Source: Vreelandella andesensis
Lineage (GTDB): Bacteria; Pseudomonadota; Gammaproteobacteria; Pseudomonadales; Halomonadaceae
NCBI RefSeq assembly: GCF_003989795.1
Contig: NZ_RZHG01000003.1
Location: 124,001 to 188,000 of the forward strand
DNA length: 64,000 nucleotides
Direction: 5' to 3'
Positions 8,725-17,852 of this stretch are shown here, one piece after another. Within the stretch, counting starts at the first letter, position 1, and each line of letters starts with the position of its first letter. The notes beneath the pieces were generated by a model, which was not told the DNA's origin, did no database searches, and saw only the letters and a program-made list of their open reading frames with translations. The position numbers were made by a program, and so were the translations under genes.

Positions 8725-9567
8725 CTATGCGTTCTCAGCTTTTCGTATCAGCGCTTTTCGCTTTGCTTCACCACGGCGCATGAAGTACCACGCCAAAAGC
8801 GTTGCTAGTGATACTGTCAATATAATTAGTGTTGCCAGCGCATTAATCTTAGGTGACACCCCCATGCGTACCGACGAAAACACCACCATGGGCAGCGTGT
8901 TCGCACCAGGGCCTGAAACAAAGCTGGCAATAACTAAATCATCTAGTGACAGGGTAAATGCCAGCAACCACCCTGCGGCTAATGCAGGCGAAATAACCGG
9001 CAGTGTAATAAAAAAGAAGGTCTTCACCGGCGGCGAGCCTAAGTCCATGGCAGCTTCTTCGATAGAACGATCAATTTCACGCAAACGGGCTGCCACCACC
9101 ACCGCAACATATGCACTACAAAACGTCGTGTGAGCGATCCAGATAGTCGCCATACCACGGTCAGCCGGCCAGCCGATCAGTTGCGCCATCTGCACGAACA
9201 ACAGTAATAACGACAGCCCCGTAATGACTTCCGGCATTACGAGCGGCGCGGTGACCATGCTCGACAGTGCTGTTTTACCCCTAAAGTGGCCATATCGCGT
9301 CATTACAAAGGCTGCCACTGTACCCAGGCATACCGCCATACTGGCCGCTAAAAAGGCAATTTTCAGACTCGTCCATACTGCGGAAAGAATCTGTTGATCA
9401 CGAAATAGTTCGCCATACCATTGCGTGGAAAATCCCGCCCATACCGTCACTAGCCGCGAGGAATTGAAGGAGTAAACCACCAACACTACCATCGGCAAAT
9501 AAAGAAACAACAAGCCCAGCACCAGCATCACGGAAGTAAAATTTGGGCGTCGACGCAGTCTCAGCAT
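8725..9567 (-). CDS. potI: Putrescine/polyamine ABC transporter permease PotI
   Basis: 280-residue inner-membrane permease of the PotC/PotI type, the second half of the channel of a putrescine importer. About six transmembrane segments are visible, the first at about residues 13-34. The cytoplasmic EAA loop that docks the ATPase reads EAAMDLGSPPVKTFFFITLPVISPAL. The start overlaps the potH stop by one base (TAATG on the minus strand), indicating coupling. Last gene of potFGHI. PotC-like spermidine specificity cannot be excluded, but gene order and the PotF-like binding protein favour putrescine. Confidence 0.9.
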   Translation of the reverse strand: MLRLRRRPNFTSVMLVLGLLFLYLPMVVLVVYSFNSSRLVTVWAGFSTQWYGELFRDQQILSAVWTSLKIAFLAASMAVCLGTVAAFVMTRYGHFRGKTALSSMVTAPLVMPEVITGLSLLLLFVQMAQLIGWPADRGMATIWIAHTTFCSAYVAVVVAARLREIDRSIEEAAMDLGSPPVKTFFFITLPVISPALAAGWLLAFTLSLDDLVIASFVSGPGANTLPMVVFSSVRMGVSPKINALATLIILTVSLATLLAWYFMRRGEAKRKALIRKAENA

Positions 9568-10475
9568 TATTCAAGCTCCCGTGACTGGTAACGATGGAAC
9601 CACACGATGGGAATTAGCAGCAGCAACAGCATCACCATGGCTAACGCCGAGGCAACGGGCCAATCGCGGTTCAAGAAGAACTCTTCCCACAGTACTTTAC
9701 CAATCATTAGCGTATTGGGCCCCCCCAGCAGCTCAGGAATAACGAACTCCCCCACCGCGGGAATAAACACCAGCATAGAACCTGCGATAATTCCGCCCAT
9801 AGAGAGCGGCAGCGTGACCTTGATAAAGGTATTAAGCTTACGCGAGCCTAAATCAGACGCCGCTTCTAGCAATGAGTTATCCAACCGCGTTAAGTGGGCG
9901 TAAAGCGGCAGCACCATAAATGGCAAGTAGGCGTACACAATGCCGATAATGACAGCGAACTGAGTGTTCATCATGCGTAGCGGAGAATCGATTAGTCCTA
10001 ACCCCAGCAAAAAATTATTGATTAAGCCGCTATTACTTAAAATCCCCATCCAGGCATAGACGCGAATCAAAAACGACGTCCACGACGGCAGCATCACTAA
10101 CAGCAGCAGAATTAGCTGCCAGCGCCCAGGAGCACGGGCCATTGCGTAGGCCATCGGGTAGCCAATCAACAAGCATATAGCCGTTGCTACAAAGGCAGTT
10201 TTAATCGAGCCCCAGTAAGCCGCTATATAGAGAGAGTCCGACAACAAAAACAGATAGTTGCCCATATTCAAAAAAATATTGAGCGTTTGGTCAGCATACT
10301 CAACCAGCGGCCCATAGGGCGGTATAGCAATCGCTGCCTCCGAAAGACTAATCTTTAGGACCAGCGCAAACGGCAACAAAAAGAACAGCGTAAGCCATAA
10401 AAGCGGCAGCGCGATAACCGCACGACGGCCTAACTGCAGCCGCTTTATAACGCCTGCAATACGGGATGACATCAT
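9567..10475 (-). CDS. potH: Putrescine/polyamine ABC transporter permease PotH
   Basis: 302-residue permease of the PotB/PotH type, partner of PotI. Hydrophobic helices begin at about residue 22 (IALPLLWLTLFFLLPFALVL), with a conserved periplasmic loop and the EAA motif EAASDLGSRKLNTFIKVTLPLS. An upstream GTG at 10499 would give a longer protein, but AGGAGA nine bases before the ATG at 10475 decides the start. It follows potG after about 30 bases and is translationally coupled to potI. Confidence 0.9.
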   Translation of the reverse strand: MMSSRIAGVIKRLQLGRRAVIALPLLWLTLFFLLPFALVLKISLSEAAIAIPPYGPLVEYADQTLNIFLNMGNYLFLLSDSLYIAAYWGSIKTAFVATAICLLIGYPMAYAMARAPGRWQLILLLLVMLPSWTSFLIRVYAWMGILSNSGLINNFLLGLGLIDSPLRMMNTQFAVIIGIVYAYLPFMVLPLYAHLTRLDNSLLEAASDLGSRKLNTFIKVTLPLSMGGIIAGSMLVFIPAVGEFVIPELLGGPNTLMIGKVLWEEFFLNRDWPVASALAMVMLLLLLIPIVWFHRYQSRELE

Positions 10476-10506
10476 GATAGGCGATCTCCTGTCAGCCACT
10501 GGGGCA

Positions 10507-11691
10507 TTAGCGATTCAGTACGATAGCACTATGGTTTTCCCAATAGACATACACGCTATCCTCCCAGGTTGGGCGATCACCACGCCGCTCAGTATTGGCC
10601 ATACTTACTTTGATCAGTTGCCCAGAGGCTGTACGCACGTAATAAAGCGAGTAACCGCCCAAGTAAGCGATATCATCAACCTTGCCTGCTTCCCAGTTGT
10701 ACTCCCCTGATGGCTGCTGTCGGGTTAGCCAGATTTTTTCAGGGCGAAGCGCAGCCCACACCCGGCGATCTACTGCCTGGGTGGTAATGCCATGATCAAT
10801 ATAGATCGGCCGAGATAATGCGGGTGCTGCAATGCGGCAGTGATCCGCAGCGTCTTCGACGATTTCACCTTCGAACAGGTTTACTGTGCCCACAAACTCC
10901 GCCACCATTCGGCTGGCCGGACTTTCGTAAATATCGACCGGCGAGCCGACCTGCTCGATCCAACCGTCGGCCATAATCGCCACCCGGTCAGCCATGGTCA
11001 TGGCTTCTTCTTGATCGTGGGTAACCATGATGCAGGTAACACCTACCTGCTCAATGATCTCAACAACCTCGAGCTGCATTTCGGTTCGCAGCTTTTTATC
11101 CAGCGCCCCCATTGGCTCATCCAGCAACAGCAGTTTGGGGCGCTTAGCCAGCGAACGTGCAAGAGCAACCCGTTGACGTTGCCCACCGGAAAGCTGATGC
11201 GGCTTACGCTTAGCAAAGCGCTCCATATGAACGAGTTTGAGCATTTGTGCAACACGGGCGTCGACGTCGGCCTTTGTCAGCTTGTCCTGCTTAAGTCCAA
11301 AGGCGATGTTTTGCGCTACCGTCATGTGCGGAAATAACGCGTAAGATTGAAACATCATATTGATTTGACGTTTATGCGGCGGCATCGCAGTGATATTTTC
11401 ACCGCCAAGCAGAATCCGCCCTTCACTGGGCGTTTCAAGACCTGCCAGCATTCGTAGTAACGTCGACTTACCTGATCCCGACCCACCCAGCAACGCGAAA
11501 ATTTCACCGCGTTTTACCTGCAAATTAACATCATCGACTGCAATCGCATCGTCGAAGCGCTTACTTAAGCGCTTTACCTCGAGCACAATATCTTCAGCAA
11601 ACCTTGGTGCTTTTCCCTGAGCGCGCTGAGCGGCGGGGGGAATAACCGCAGGAGAGGATGACGGCTCGTTCGACAGGGGCGTAGTGACCAT
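10507..11691 (-). CDS. potG: Polyamine ABC transporter ATPase PotG
   Basis: 394-residue ATPase energising PotHI. Walker A GGSGSGKST is at residues 69-77, the ABC signature LSGGQRQRVALARSLA follows, then Walker B LLLLDEPMGALD and the switch His in VTHDQEEA. A C-terminal TOBE-type regulatory region runs from about residue 285. An N-terminal extension of about 30 residues (Ser/Pro/Ala-rich) precedes the domain, as in E. coli PotG. It is separated from potF by 93 bases holding a GC hairpin, which probably lowers expression of potGHI relative to the binding protein. Confidence 0.92.
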   Translation of the reverse strand: MVTTPLSNEPSSSPAVIPPAAQRAQGKAPRFAEDIVLEVKRLSKRFDDAIAVDDVNLQVKRGEIFALLGGSGSGKSTLLRMLAGLETPSEGRILLGGENITAMPPHKRQINMMFQSYALFPHMTVAQNIAFGLKQDKLTKADVDARVAQMLKLVHMERFAKRKPHQLSGGQRQRVALARSLAKRPKLLLLDEPMGALDKKLRTEMQLEVVEIIEQVGVTCIMVTHDQEEAMTMADRVAIMADGWIEQVGSPVDIYESPASRMVAEFVGTVNLFEGEIVEDAADHCRIAAPALSRPIYIDHGITTQAVDRRVWAALRPEKIWLTRQQPSGEYNWEAGKVDDIAYLGGYSLYYVRTASGQLIKVSMANTERRGDRPTWEDSVYVYWENHSAIVLNR

Positions 11692-11707
11692 TCGCCACTC
11701 CCATCAA

Positions 11708-11728
11708 AAGGCCCGGAAACCGGGCGTT
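11708..11728 (-). terminator. Intercistronic hairpin between potF and potG
   Basis: On the minus strand GCCCGG-TTT-CCGGGC is followed by CTTTT. It lies between potF and the start of potG. The short U-run suggests a leaky terminator or an mRNA-stabilising 3' hairpin of the kind that lets binding proteins exceed their permeases. Confidence 0.55.
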
Positions 11729-11784
11729 AAGAAAGTAACAGCGAGCCAAGCAGTTGCTCGGTTCGCTGTTAAACGATGACTAAA

Positions 11785-12888
11785 TTAACGGCCTGATTTA
11801 ACGCGATTCCAAATACGCGTACGCGCACGCTGAACGTCTTGGGGTTTCTCTACTGCAACGTAAAGATTTTGCATGACATCAGTTTCAGGATAGACAGCGG
11901 GATCATTTAATAGCTCGTCAGATAGGTATTCAGCTGCGGCTGCATTGGGATTGGCATAACGCACGTATTCACTAATTTCGGCCGCAATTTCAGGCTCTAA
12001 AATAAAATTAATAAATGCGTGAGCGTTTTCAGTGTTAGGAGCATCGGCAGGCACCGCCATCATATCAAACCACAGCGCAGCACCTTCTTTAGGAATGCTG
12101 TAGCCAATGGTGAAATCACGACCAGCTTCTTCGGCACGATCAGCCGCCTGGAAAATATCACCAGAATAACCTGCTGCCACACAAATATCGCCATTGGCTA
12201 AGTCGGAAACGTAACGCGACGAATGGAAGTACGTCATGTTGTCGCGAATGTTTGCAATTAGCTCACCACCCGCCTCAAGGTCTTCAATGTTTTCACTCAG
12301 CGGGCTCAAGCCAAGGTACGCCATAGCGGGAGAAAGCATTTCATCGCCAGAGTCCAGCATGGCTAACCCACAGCCTGCTTCGCTAAGCTTAGTGGTAATT
12401 TCTGGATCAAATAACAGTGCCCAGCTATCAACAGGTGCGTCATCGCCTAAAATTTCGGTAACACGGTCAACATTGTAGCCAAGCCCGTTGGTGCCCCACA
12501 TATAAGGCACAGAGTATTCACTGCCTTTATCGATGCCTTCTAAATTACTCATCAACTCAGCATCGAGATTACCCAGATTGGGCAGCAACTCATGATTCAG
12601 TGGCTGATAAACACCTGCTTTTAACTGTCGCGTAAAGTAATGGGTAGAAGGAACCACGACGTCGTAGCCAGAACGACCAGACAAAAGCGCAGCATCTAAA
12701 ATTTCATTGCTGTCGTAAACATCATAGATCACTTCAATACCGGTGCGCTCGGTGAACTTTTCAAGCGTTTCAGGGGCGATATAATCGGACCAATTGTAAA
12801 CTCGCACTTCATTCGCTTGGGCACTTGCAGCCGCTACGGCCAAAGAAAGGGCCGTAACGGCCACTGAAAGTTTGTGAATATTCCCCAT
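11785..12888 (-). CDS. potF: Periplasmic putrescine-binding protein PotF
   Basis: 367-residue substrate-binding protein of the PotD/PotF family. The signal peptide is about residues 1-25 (ends SAQA). The mature N-terminus has the hallmark VRVYNWSDYIAPETLEKFTERTGIEV, and later motifs (VPYMWGTNGLGYN, CVAAGYSGDIFQAAD) line the polyamine cleft. The start is supported by AAGGAG six bases upstream. It is first in the potFGHI operon. PotF-type proteins mostly bind putrescine, but the specificity residues were not tested here. Confidence 0.92.
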   Translation of the reverse strand: MGNIHKLSVAVTALSLAVAAASAQANEVRVYNWSDYIAPETLEKFTERTGIEVIYDVYDSNEILDAALLSGRSGYDVVVPSTHYFTRQLKAGVYQPLNHELLPNLGNLDAELMSNLEGIDKGSEYSVPYMWGTNGLGYNVDRVTEILGDDAPVDSWALLFDPEITTKLSEAGCGLAMLDSGDEMLSPAMAYLGLSPLSENIEDLEAGGELIANIRDNMTYFHSSRYVSDLANGDICVAAGYSGDIFQAADRAEEAGRDFTIGYSIPKEGAALWFDMMAVPADAPNTENAHAFINFILEPEIAAEISEYVRYANPNAAAAEYLSDELLNDPAVYPETDVMQNLYVAVEKPQDVQRARTRIWNRVKSGR

Positions 12889-13112
12889 CTCACTACTCCT
12901 TATAAACCGATATCAAAAAAGTTATCCATTAACGGCTAGGTCATTCAGTCGACTAGCTTACGCCAAAATATCAGCAACAACTGCGGCTGCTATGTCAGAC
13001 GAGCGAATTTTGCGTTGCAGCGACGTCTATCGCAAGTCCATGTGAAAAATTCTTGTATTCTGCTGACCGCAACCCCACCCGTAGGCTAGTCAGCGATCAA
13101 AAACACACACCC

Positions 13113-13149
13113 ATAGCTTAAAACTATTGAACAGATGCATTATTACAAT
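13113..13149. promoter_or_regulatory. OxyR-like binding site upstream of ahpC
   Basis: ATAG-CTTAAAA-CTAT at 13113-13127 fits the OxyR half-motif ATAGntnnnanCTAT at every fixed position. Seven bases further on, a second, weaker dyad (13135-13149) matches six of ten fixed positions, giving the usual OxyR tetramer layout. It lies 79-115 bases upstream of ahpC, the classic OxyR target. The rest of the 325-base potF-ahpC gap (12903-13227) shows no gene. Confidence 0.55.
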
Positions 13150-13227
13150 TTTAGCTATTAGTCGTAGTCGGTTAGTATCAGCTGCATGTTTTCCCACTAC
13201 CATTCATTTATTTTGGAGACGCTATAA

Positions 13228-13791
13228 ATGTCCTTGATCAATACAGAAGTAAAACCGTTCAATGCGACTGCTTACCTGAACGGCGAATTTATCGACGTAA
13301 CGGAAGCAGACTTAAAAGATAAGTGGTCTGTTTTCTTCTTTTACCCCGCTGATTTCACCTTTGTTTGCCCGACAGAACTTGGCGACTTGGCTGACAACTA
13401 CGCTGAGTTTAAAAAACTAGGTGTTGAAATCTACAGCGTTTCCACTGACACCCACTTTACCCACAAAGCGTGGCATGACAGCTCTGAAACCATCGGCAAA
13501 CTGCAGTACCCAATGATTGCAGACCCGACTTTACGAATCTCTCGTAACTTCGATGTGTTGATTGAAGAAGCAGGCCTTGCAGAGCGCGGCACTTTCGTTA
13601 TTGATCCTGACGGTAAGATTCAGATCGTTGAAATCAACGCTGGCAACATTGGCCGCAATGCCGAAGAGCTACTGCGCAAAGTGAAAGCCGCCCAGTACGT
13701 TCGTGAAAACCCGAACGAAGTATGCCCAGCTAAATGGAAGGAAGGCGAAGAAACTCTTGCTCCGTCTCTGGATCTCGTAGGCAAAATCTAA
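13228..13791 (+). CDS. ahpC: Alkyl hydroperoxide reductase subunit C (peroxiredoxin)
   Basis: 187-residue typical 2-Cys peroxiredoxin that reduces H2O2, organic peroxides and peroxynitrite in the cytoplasm and is recycled by AhpF. The peroxidatic C47 sits in FTFVCPTE and the resolving C166 in NEVCPAKW, numbering identical to E. coli AhpC. Length is also identical. A TTTTGGAGACG ribosome site precedes the ATG. A GC hairpin follows, and ahpF lies 229 bases downstream, so ahpC can be expressed in excess. An OxyR-like site lies upstream. Confidence 0.97.
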   Translation: MSLINTEVKPFNATAYLNGEFIDVTEADLKDKWSVFFFYPADFTFVCPTELGDLADNYAEFKKLGVEIYSVSTDTHFTHKAWHDSSETIGKLQYPMIADPTLRISRNFDVLIEEAGLAERGTFVIDPDGKIQIVEINAGNIGRNAEELLRKVKAAQYVRENPNEVCPAKWKEGEETLAPSLDLVGKI

Positions 13792-13801
13792 ACGGCCTAC
13801 T

Positions 13802-13843
13802 ACTGTCGACTTAAGACTGTCGATTTAAGACTGTCGGTTTAAG
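13802..13843. repeat. Three tandem copies of a 14-bp unit
   Basis: ACTGTCGACTTAAG, ACTGTCGATTTAAG, ACTGTCGGTTTAAG. It lies just after the ahpC stop and before its terminator, so it is transcribed in the 3' untranslated region. Confidence 0.85.
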
Positions 13844-13869
13844 GTTGCCCCTTAGGTTTAGGCAGCACG

Positions 13870-13892
13870 ACACCCGGGGTTTCCCCGGGTGT
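13870..13892 (+). terminator. Hairpin terminator after ahpC
   Basis: ACACCCGGGG, loop TTT, CCCCGGGTGT: a ten-base-pair perfect stem followed by TCTC rather than a long U-run. It probably allows partial readthrough to ahpF. Confidence 0.65.
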
Positions 13893-14020
13893 TCTCACTT
13901 AAGTACCCGTAACGCAACCATTGCTCTCCCTACTGCGCTTTCTATTGCCGCGTTATGCCGAAGGCTGCGAGTGTTTTAGGTCGAGAACTCATTACTGCTG
14001 ACTGCGAGGAAGCCACTGTC

Positions 14021-15577
14021 ATGCTGGACGCCAATTTAAAAAATCAGTTGAAAGCTTATTTAGAAAAAGTGACTCAACCGTTCGAGATCGTTGCGTCCCT
14101 CGATGACGGTGCAAAGTCACAAGAACTGTTAGGCCTGCTGGAAGACATCAGCAGCCTGAGCGACAAGATTACGCTGCAAACTGATGGCCAGGATAATCGC
14201 ACGCCGTCATTTGCCATTAACCGCCCCGGTGAAGAAACCGGTGTAGTATTTGCAGGCATTCCTATGGGCCACGAATTCACTTCGTTGGTTCTGGCGTTGC
14301 TGCACGTGGGTGGGCATCCACCAAAAACGTCTGAGGAGCTGCTAAATCAAATCAAAGCACTCGACGGCGAAATGCTCTTTGAGACGTATTATTCACTTTC
14401 GTGTCAGAACTGCCCAGATGTTGTTCAAGCGCTCAACTTGATGGCGATCTTCAATCCAAACGTTCGCCACGTTGCGATCGATGGTGCACTGTTCCAAGGC
14501 GAAGTTGAAGCTCGGGAAATCATGTCAGTTCCCAGCATCTATTTAAATGGCAAACCGTTTGACCAGGGGCGCATGACCCTAGAGCAGATTATAACGAAGG
14601 TGGATACTGGCGCTGCTGAACGCGAAGCCAAGAAACTTAGCAAAAAAGCCGCCTTTGACACGCTAGTGATAGGTGGTGGCCCAGCGGGCGCATCAGCGGC
14701 AATCTACTCTGCCCGTAAAGGCATCAACACAGGCGTTGCGGCAGAACGCTTTGGTGGTCAGGTGGCAGACACCATGGGCATCGAAAACTTTATTTCAGTC
14801 AGTCATACCGAAGGCCCCAAACTGGTGAGTGCTTTAGAAGAGCACGTCAAAGAGTATGAGGTTGACGTCATGAACCTTCAGCGCGCCACATCGTTTAAAG
14901 CGGCCGAAAACGAAGGTAATTTACACGAAATAATGTTTGAGTCCGGCGCTAAGCTGAAAAGCAAAACGCTGGTACTAGCGACAGGTGCACGCTGGCGCGA
15001 AATGAATGTGCCTGGCGAGCAACAGTATCGTAATAAAGGCGTTGCCTACTGCCCCCACTGCGACGGCCCGCTATTTAAAGGGAAAAACGTGGCTGTGATT
15101 GGCGGTGGCAACTCTGGCGTTGAGGCGGCTATCGATTTAGCTGGCATTGTCGGCCACGTCACCCTAATCGAGTTTATGGGTGAAATGCGTGCAGACGCAG
15201 TGCTGCAGAAAAAGCTTAAGAGCCTGCCCAACGTCGACATTATTCTAAACGCCCAAACCACGGAAGTGACGGGCGACGGCAGCCGCGTTAACGGCTTAAC
15301 TTACAAAGATCGCAACACCGATGAGCTTAAAACCATCTCGCTAGAAGGTATCTTTGTTCAAATTGGTCTTATGCCTAATACCGAATGGTTAAAAGGGTCG
15401 CCAATCGAGATGTCGCCTCGTGGTGAAATTATCGTCGATGCTCACGGTATGACATCGGTGCCCGGCGTATTTGCCGCAGGCGACGTCACGACGGTGCCCT
15501 ACAAACAGATCATCATCGCCATGGGCGAAGGCGCAAAAGCATCACTCGGTGCATTTGACTATTTGATTCGCCACTAA
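14021..15577 (+). CDS. ahpF: Alkyl hydroperoxide reductase subunit F
   Basis: 518-residue NAD(P)H-dependent disulfide reductase that recycles AhpC. The N-terminal double-thioredoxin-fold domain carries C128-QN-C131. Then come the FAD motif [17 protein letters not shown] (about 218-234), the redox centre C344-PH-C347, the NADH motif [10 protein letters not shown] and the C-terminal AAGDVT. An open frame extends upstream to an ATG at 13955, but the E. coli-like beginning [17 protein letters not shown] and a GAGGA sequence place the start at 14021. Length is close to E. coli AhpF (521). Confidence 0.95.
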   Translation: MLDANLKNQLKAYLEKVTQPFEIVASLDDGAKSQELLGLLEDISSLSDKITLQTDGQDNRTPSFAINRPGEETGVVFAGIPMGHEFTSLVLALLHVGGHPPKTSEELLNQIKALDGEMLFETYYSLSCQNCPDVVQALNLMAIFNPNVRHVAIDGALFQGEVEAREIMSVPSIYLNGKPFDQGRMTLEQIITKVDTGAAEREAKKLSKKAAFDTLVIGGGPAGASAAIYSARKGINTGVAAERFGGQVADTMGIENFISVSHTEGPKLVSALEEHVKEYEVDVMNLQRATSFKAAENEGNLHEIMFESGAKLKSKTLVLATGARWREMNVPGEQQYRNKGVAYCPHCDGPLFKGKNVAVIGGGNSGVEAAIDLAGIVGHVTLIEFMGEMRADAVLQKKLKSLPNVDIILNAQTTEVTGDGSRVNGLTYKDRNTDELKTISLEGIFVQIGLMPNTEWLKGSPIEMSPRGEIIVDAHGMTSVPGVFAAGDVTTVPYKQIIIAMGEGAKASLGAFDYLIRH

Positions 15578-15660
15578 TTTGATTCGGTATTAACTAGCCT
15601 GCTGGGCGGATCCCCTGCTGTTCTTTAGGCTGTTTCTTTTGACGTAAAGACCGTGACGTC

Positions 15661-15688
15661 ACGCCCGCTGCCTAGCGGGCGTTTTTTT
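15661..15688. terminator. Bidirectional terminator between ahpF and moeB
   Basis: ACGCCCGCT, loop GCCT, AGCGGGCGT, then seven T residues in total. It serves ahpF on the plus strand. The moeB stop on the minus strand is ten bases away, although no equally long U-run exists in that direction. Confidence 0.85.
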
Positions 15689-15697
15689 ATCGTCGTG

Positions 15698-16453
15698 TTA
15701 ACCGGAGCAACCACACACTGAGCAAGCTGGGTCACGCGGCACCTGAAAGTGACGCCATTGCCCGCTTAATCCTTCAAAGGTAGAAAGTCCTTGGTGCGGC
15801 TTTCCTGCCCCGCTTAACAACTTAAAAGCTTCTATTGCTTGAAAGCAGCCGATCAAGCCAACCAGTGGCGCCATTACGCCGCTTTCGGCACAACTCAACG
15901 TTTCATCTTGGCTATCACCAGGAGGATACAAACACGCATAGCAAGGGCATGCTGGATCGCGAGGGTCAAAGACGGCTAACTGCCCAGAGAAGCGGATTGC
16001 CGCCCCAGAGACAAGCGGCACGCGGGCCTGATGAGCAGCGGCATTAATCGCATAGCGGCTCGAAAAACGATCGGTGCAATCCAACACGACATCTACCGAC
16101 GCCGCCAATGCCTCAAGAGCCTCGCCAGCAGCGTGCTGCTCCAAAGCAACAACATGACACTCAGGGTTAAGCGCTTGCATGCTCGCTTTCGCTGAACACG
16201 CCTTATTGGAGCCGATACTTGCCTGCTGGTGAGCAATCTGGCGCTGCAAATTTGACAACTCTACTGTGTCGGCATCAACAATGGTAATAGTGCCCACGCC
16301 AGCGGCAGCTAAGTAAAGCGCTACGGGGGAACCAAGCCCACCAGCCCCAATAATCAGAGCATGAGAACTTCTCAGACGCTCCTGCCCCTCAATATCAACC
16401 TCGGGTAGCATAATTTGGCGGCTGTAGCGCAGCAGCGCCTGATCATCCATCAT
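15698..16453 (-). CDS. moeB: MoeB/HesA/ThiF-type adenylyltransferase
   Basis: 251-residue E1-like enzyme that adenylates the C-terminus of a ubiquitin-like sulfur carrier (MoaD for molybdopterin). The nucleotide motif GAGGLG is at 36-41, with the RQIAH segment at 71-75. Zinc ligands are C171/C174 and C244/C247, and the conserved Cys is C188 in LSCAESGVMAP, all at E. coli MoeB-like positions. The ATG at 16453 (or 16450) is preferred over a TTG inside the Lrp gene. No moeA or moaD is near, so a ThiF role cannot be excluded. It closes the hemA cluster. Confidence 0.87.
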   Translation of the reverse strand: MMDDQALLRYSRQIMLPEVDIEGQERLRSSHALIIGAGGLGSPVALYLAAAGVGTITIVDADTVELSNLQRQIAHQQASIGSNKACSAKASMQALNPECHVVALEQHAAGEALEALAASVDVVLDCTDRFSSRYAINAAAHQARVPLVSGAAIRFSGQLAVFDPRDPACPCYACLYPPGDSQDETLSCAESGVMAPLVGLIGCFQAIEAFKLLSGAGKPHQGLSTFEGLSGQWRHFQVPRDPACSVCGCSG

Positions 16454-16457
16454 TAGG

Positions 16458-16958
16458 TTACTTATCCTCAAATTCCTCGAAATCGGGTATGTGTAAGCTG
16501 AAACTCTCTTTCACTTCTTCCATAACCACATAGCTTTTAGACTCTTTCACTCCAGGCAGCGTCAGTACAACATCACCTAGTAGCTGTCGGTAAGCTGACA
16601 TTTCAGGAATGCGGCATTTCAAAATGTAATCGAACTGACCGGACACCAAGTGACACTCTTGGATTTGCGGTAGTTGCTCTACCGCCCGACGAAACTCATC
16701 GAACACAGCAGGCGACTGCGTTTCCAAGCTGATCTCCACAAACACCAATAGGTTGGCTTTTAGCGCTTGCGGGTCAATGATGGCTTGATAGCCGCGAATG
16801 ATGCCCGCACGTTCAAGGCGTTTAACACGCTCTAAACAAGGGGTGGTGGATAAGCCGACTTCAGCGGCAAGGTCAACATAGGAAATTCGCGCATTTTCCT
16901 GCAAGCAGCGCAAAATTTTAAGGTCGATCCGGTCCAGCGTTCTATTTTTTGGTTTCAT
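16458..16958 (-). CDS. lrp: Lrp/AsnC-family transcriptional regulator (Lrp-like)
   Basis: 166-residue leucine-responsive-type regulator. The N-terminal helix-turn-helix spans about residues 8-57 (LDRIDLKILRCLQENARISYVDLAAEVGLS), followed by a hinge and the RAM ligand-binding/oligomerisation domain to about residue 155. The near-identity of its HTH to E. coli Lrp suggests a global Lrp rather than AsnC, but paralogues are common. The ATG at 16958 is chosen over a TTG 12 bases upstream. It stands between prmC and moeB, an unusual insertion in this conserved cluster, and ends five bases before moeB. Confidence 0.88.
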   Translation of the reverse strand: MKPKNRTLDRIDLKILRCLQENARISYVDLAAEVGLSTTPCLERVKRLERAGIIRGYQAIIDPQALKANLLVFVEISLETQSPAVFDEFRRAVEQLPQIQECHLVSGQFDYILKCRIPEMSAYRQLLGDVVLTLPGVKESKSYVVMEEVKESFSLHIPDFEEFEDK

Positions 16959-16991
16959 GGCAGGATCCAATACTGATGAATCAGGCGGTCA

Positions 16992-17852
16992 TTAAAGGTA
17001 ACCCAGGGTAACCCGTTCATGACCTCCAACGTCTTGCACACTTTCAACGTTTTGGAAGCCAGCACGTGCTAATGCAGTACGCACGTTGCCTGCTTGCGTA
17101 TAACCGTGCTCCAGGGCAAGCAAGCCGTCTTGAGAAAGATGAGCACGCGCAGTGAAGATCAGATGCAGTAAATCAGCCATGCCGTCAGCATCGGCCACCA
17201 ACGCTGATAATGGTTCAAAACGCACATCTCCAAGGCGTAAATGCGGGTCATCGGCAGCAATGTAGGGCGGATTACTAACAATAATATCGAATGTCGTCGC
17301 TTGGGAAGACTGACCTAAGGCACTAAACCAATCGCTCACCACGAACTGAGTATTAGTTATCTTCAGCGCTTGCGCGTTACGCGTTGCAAGTGCCACCGCT
17401 GCTGGACGAATATCTGCCCCTATTACCTGCCAATTAGGTTTTTCACTGGCAAAGGCAAGGGCAATAGCGCCAGTGCCGGTACCGAGATCTAGCAACCTTC
17501 CCACTGCCGCCTGGGCGCGCACCAGCACAGCCTCTACCAAAGTTTCTGTATCAGGTCGTGGTATCAGCGTTTCTGGCGATGTCGCAAGCCGCAGACCCCA
17601 GAATTCCCGCTCACCGGTCAAATAAGCAACGGGCATTCCCTGGGCACGTGCGGCCACCAACGCATCGAATCTCGCCTGCTCCCAGGAAGGGCACTCACGG
17701 TCTCCCCACGTATATAGCCACGTCCGGTCGTGGCCTGTTGCGTAACTGAGAAGTATCTCTGCATCAATCCTAGGGGAAGGCGAACCTACCGCTTGCAGTC
17801 GCGTCGTCGCTCGCCGTAAAAGCACATCGAAAGTCGGAACATCAAGGCTCAT
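16992..17852 (-). CDS. prmC: Release-factor glutamine methyltransferase PrmC
   Basis: 286-residue SAM-dependent N5-glutamine methyltransferase that modifies the GGQ glutamine of release factors. The helical N-domain is at 1-85. The SAM motif DLGTGTGAIAL begins at 122, an acidic ribose-binding residue lies in IGADI, and the substrate motif NPPY is at 194-197. Its ATG overlaps the prfA stop by one base. Placement directly after its substrate gene prfA is the standard arrangement. Confidence 0.95.
   Translation of the reverse strand: MSLDVPTFDVLLRRATTRLQAVGSPSPRIDAEILLSYATGHDRTWLYTWGDRECPSWEQARFDALVAARAQGMPVAYLTGEREFWGLRLATSPETLIPRPDTETLVEAVLVRAQAAVGRLLDLGTGTGAIALAFASEKPNWQVIGADIRPAAVALATRNAQALKITNTQFVVSDWFSALGQSSQATTFDIIVSNPPYIAADDPHLRLGDVRFEPLSALVADADGMADLLHLIFTARAHLSQDGLLALEHGYTQAGNVRTALARAGFQNVESVQDVGGHERVTLGYL

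Noticed and set aside
13955..14020. Upstream ATG giving ahpF 22 extra residues
   Set aside because: The extra residues have no counterpart in E. coli AhpF and the ATG at 14021 gives the family N-terminus.
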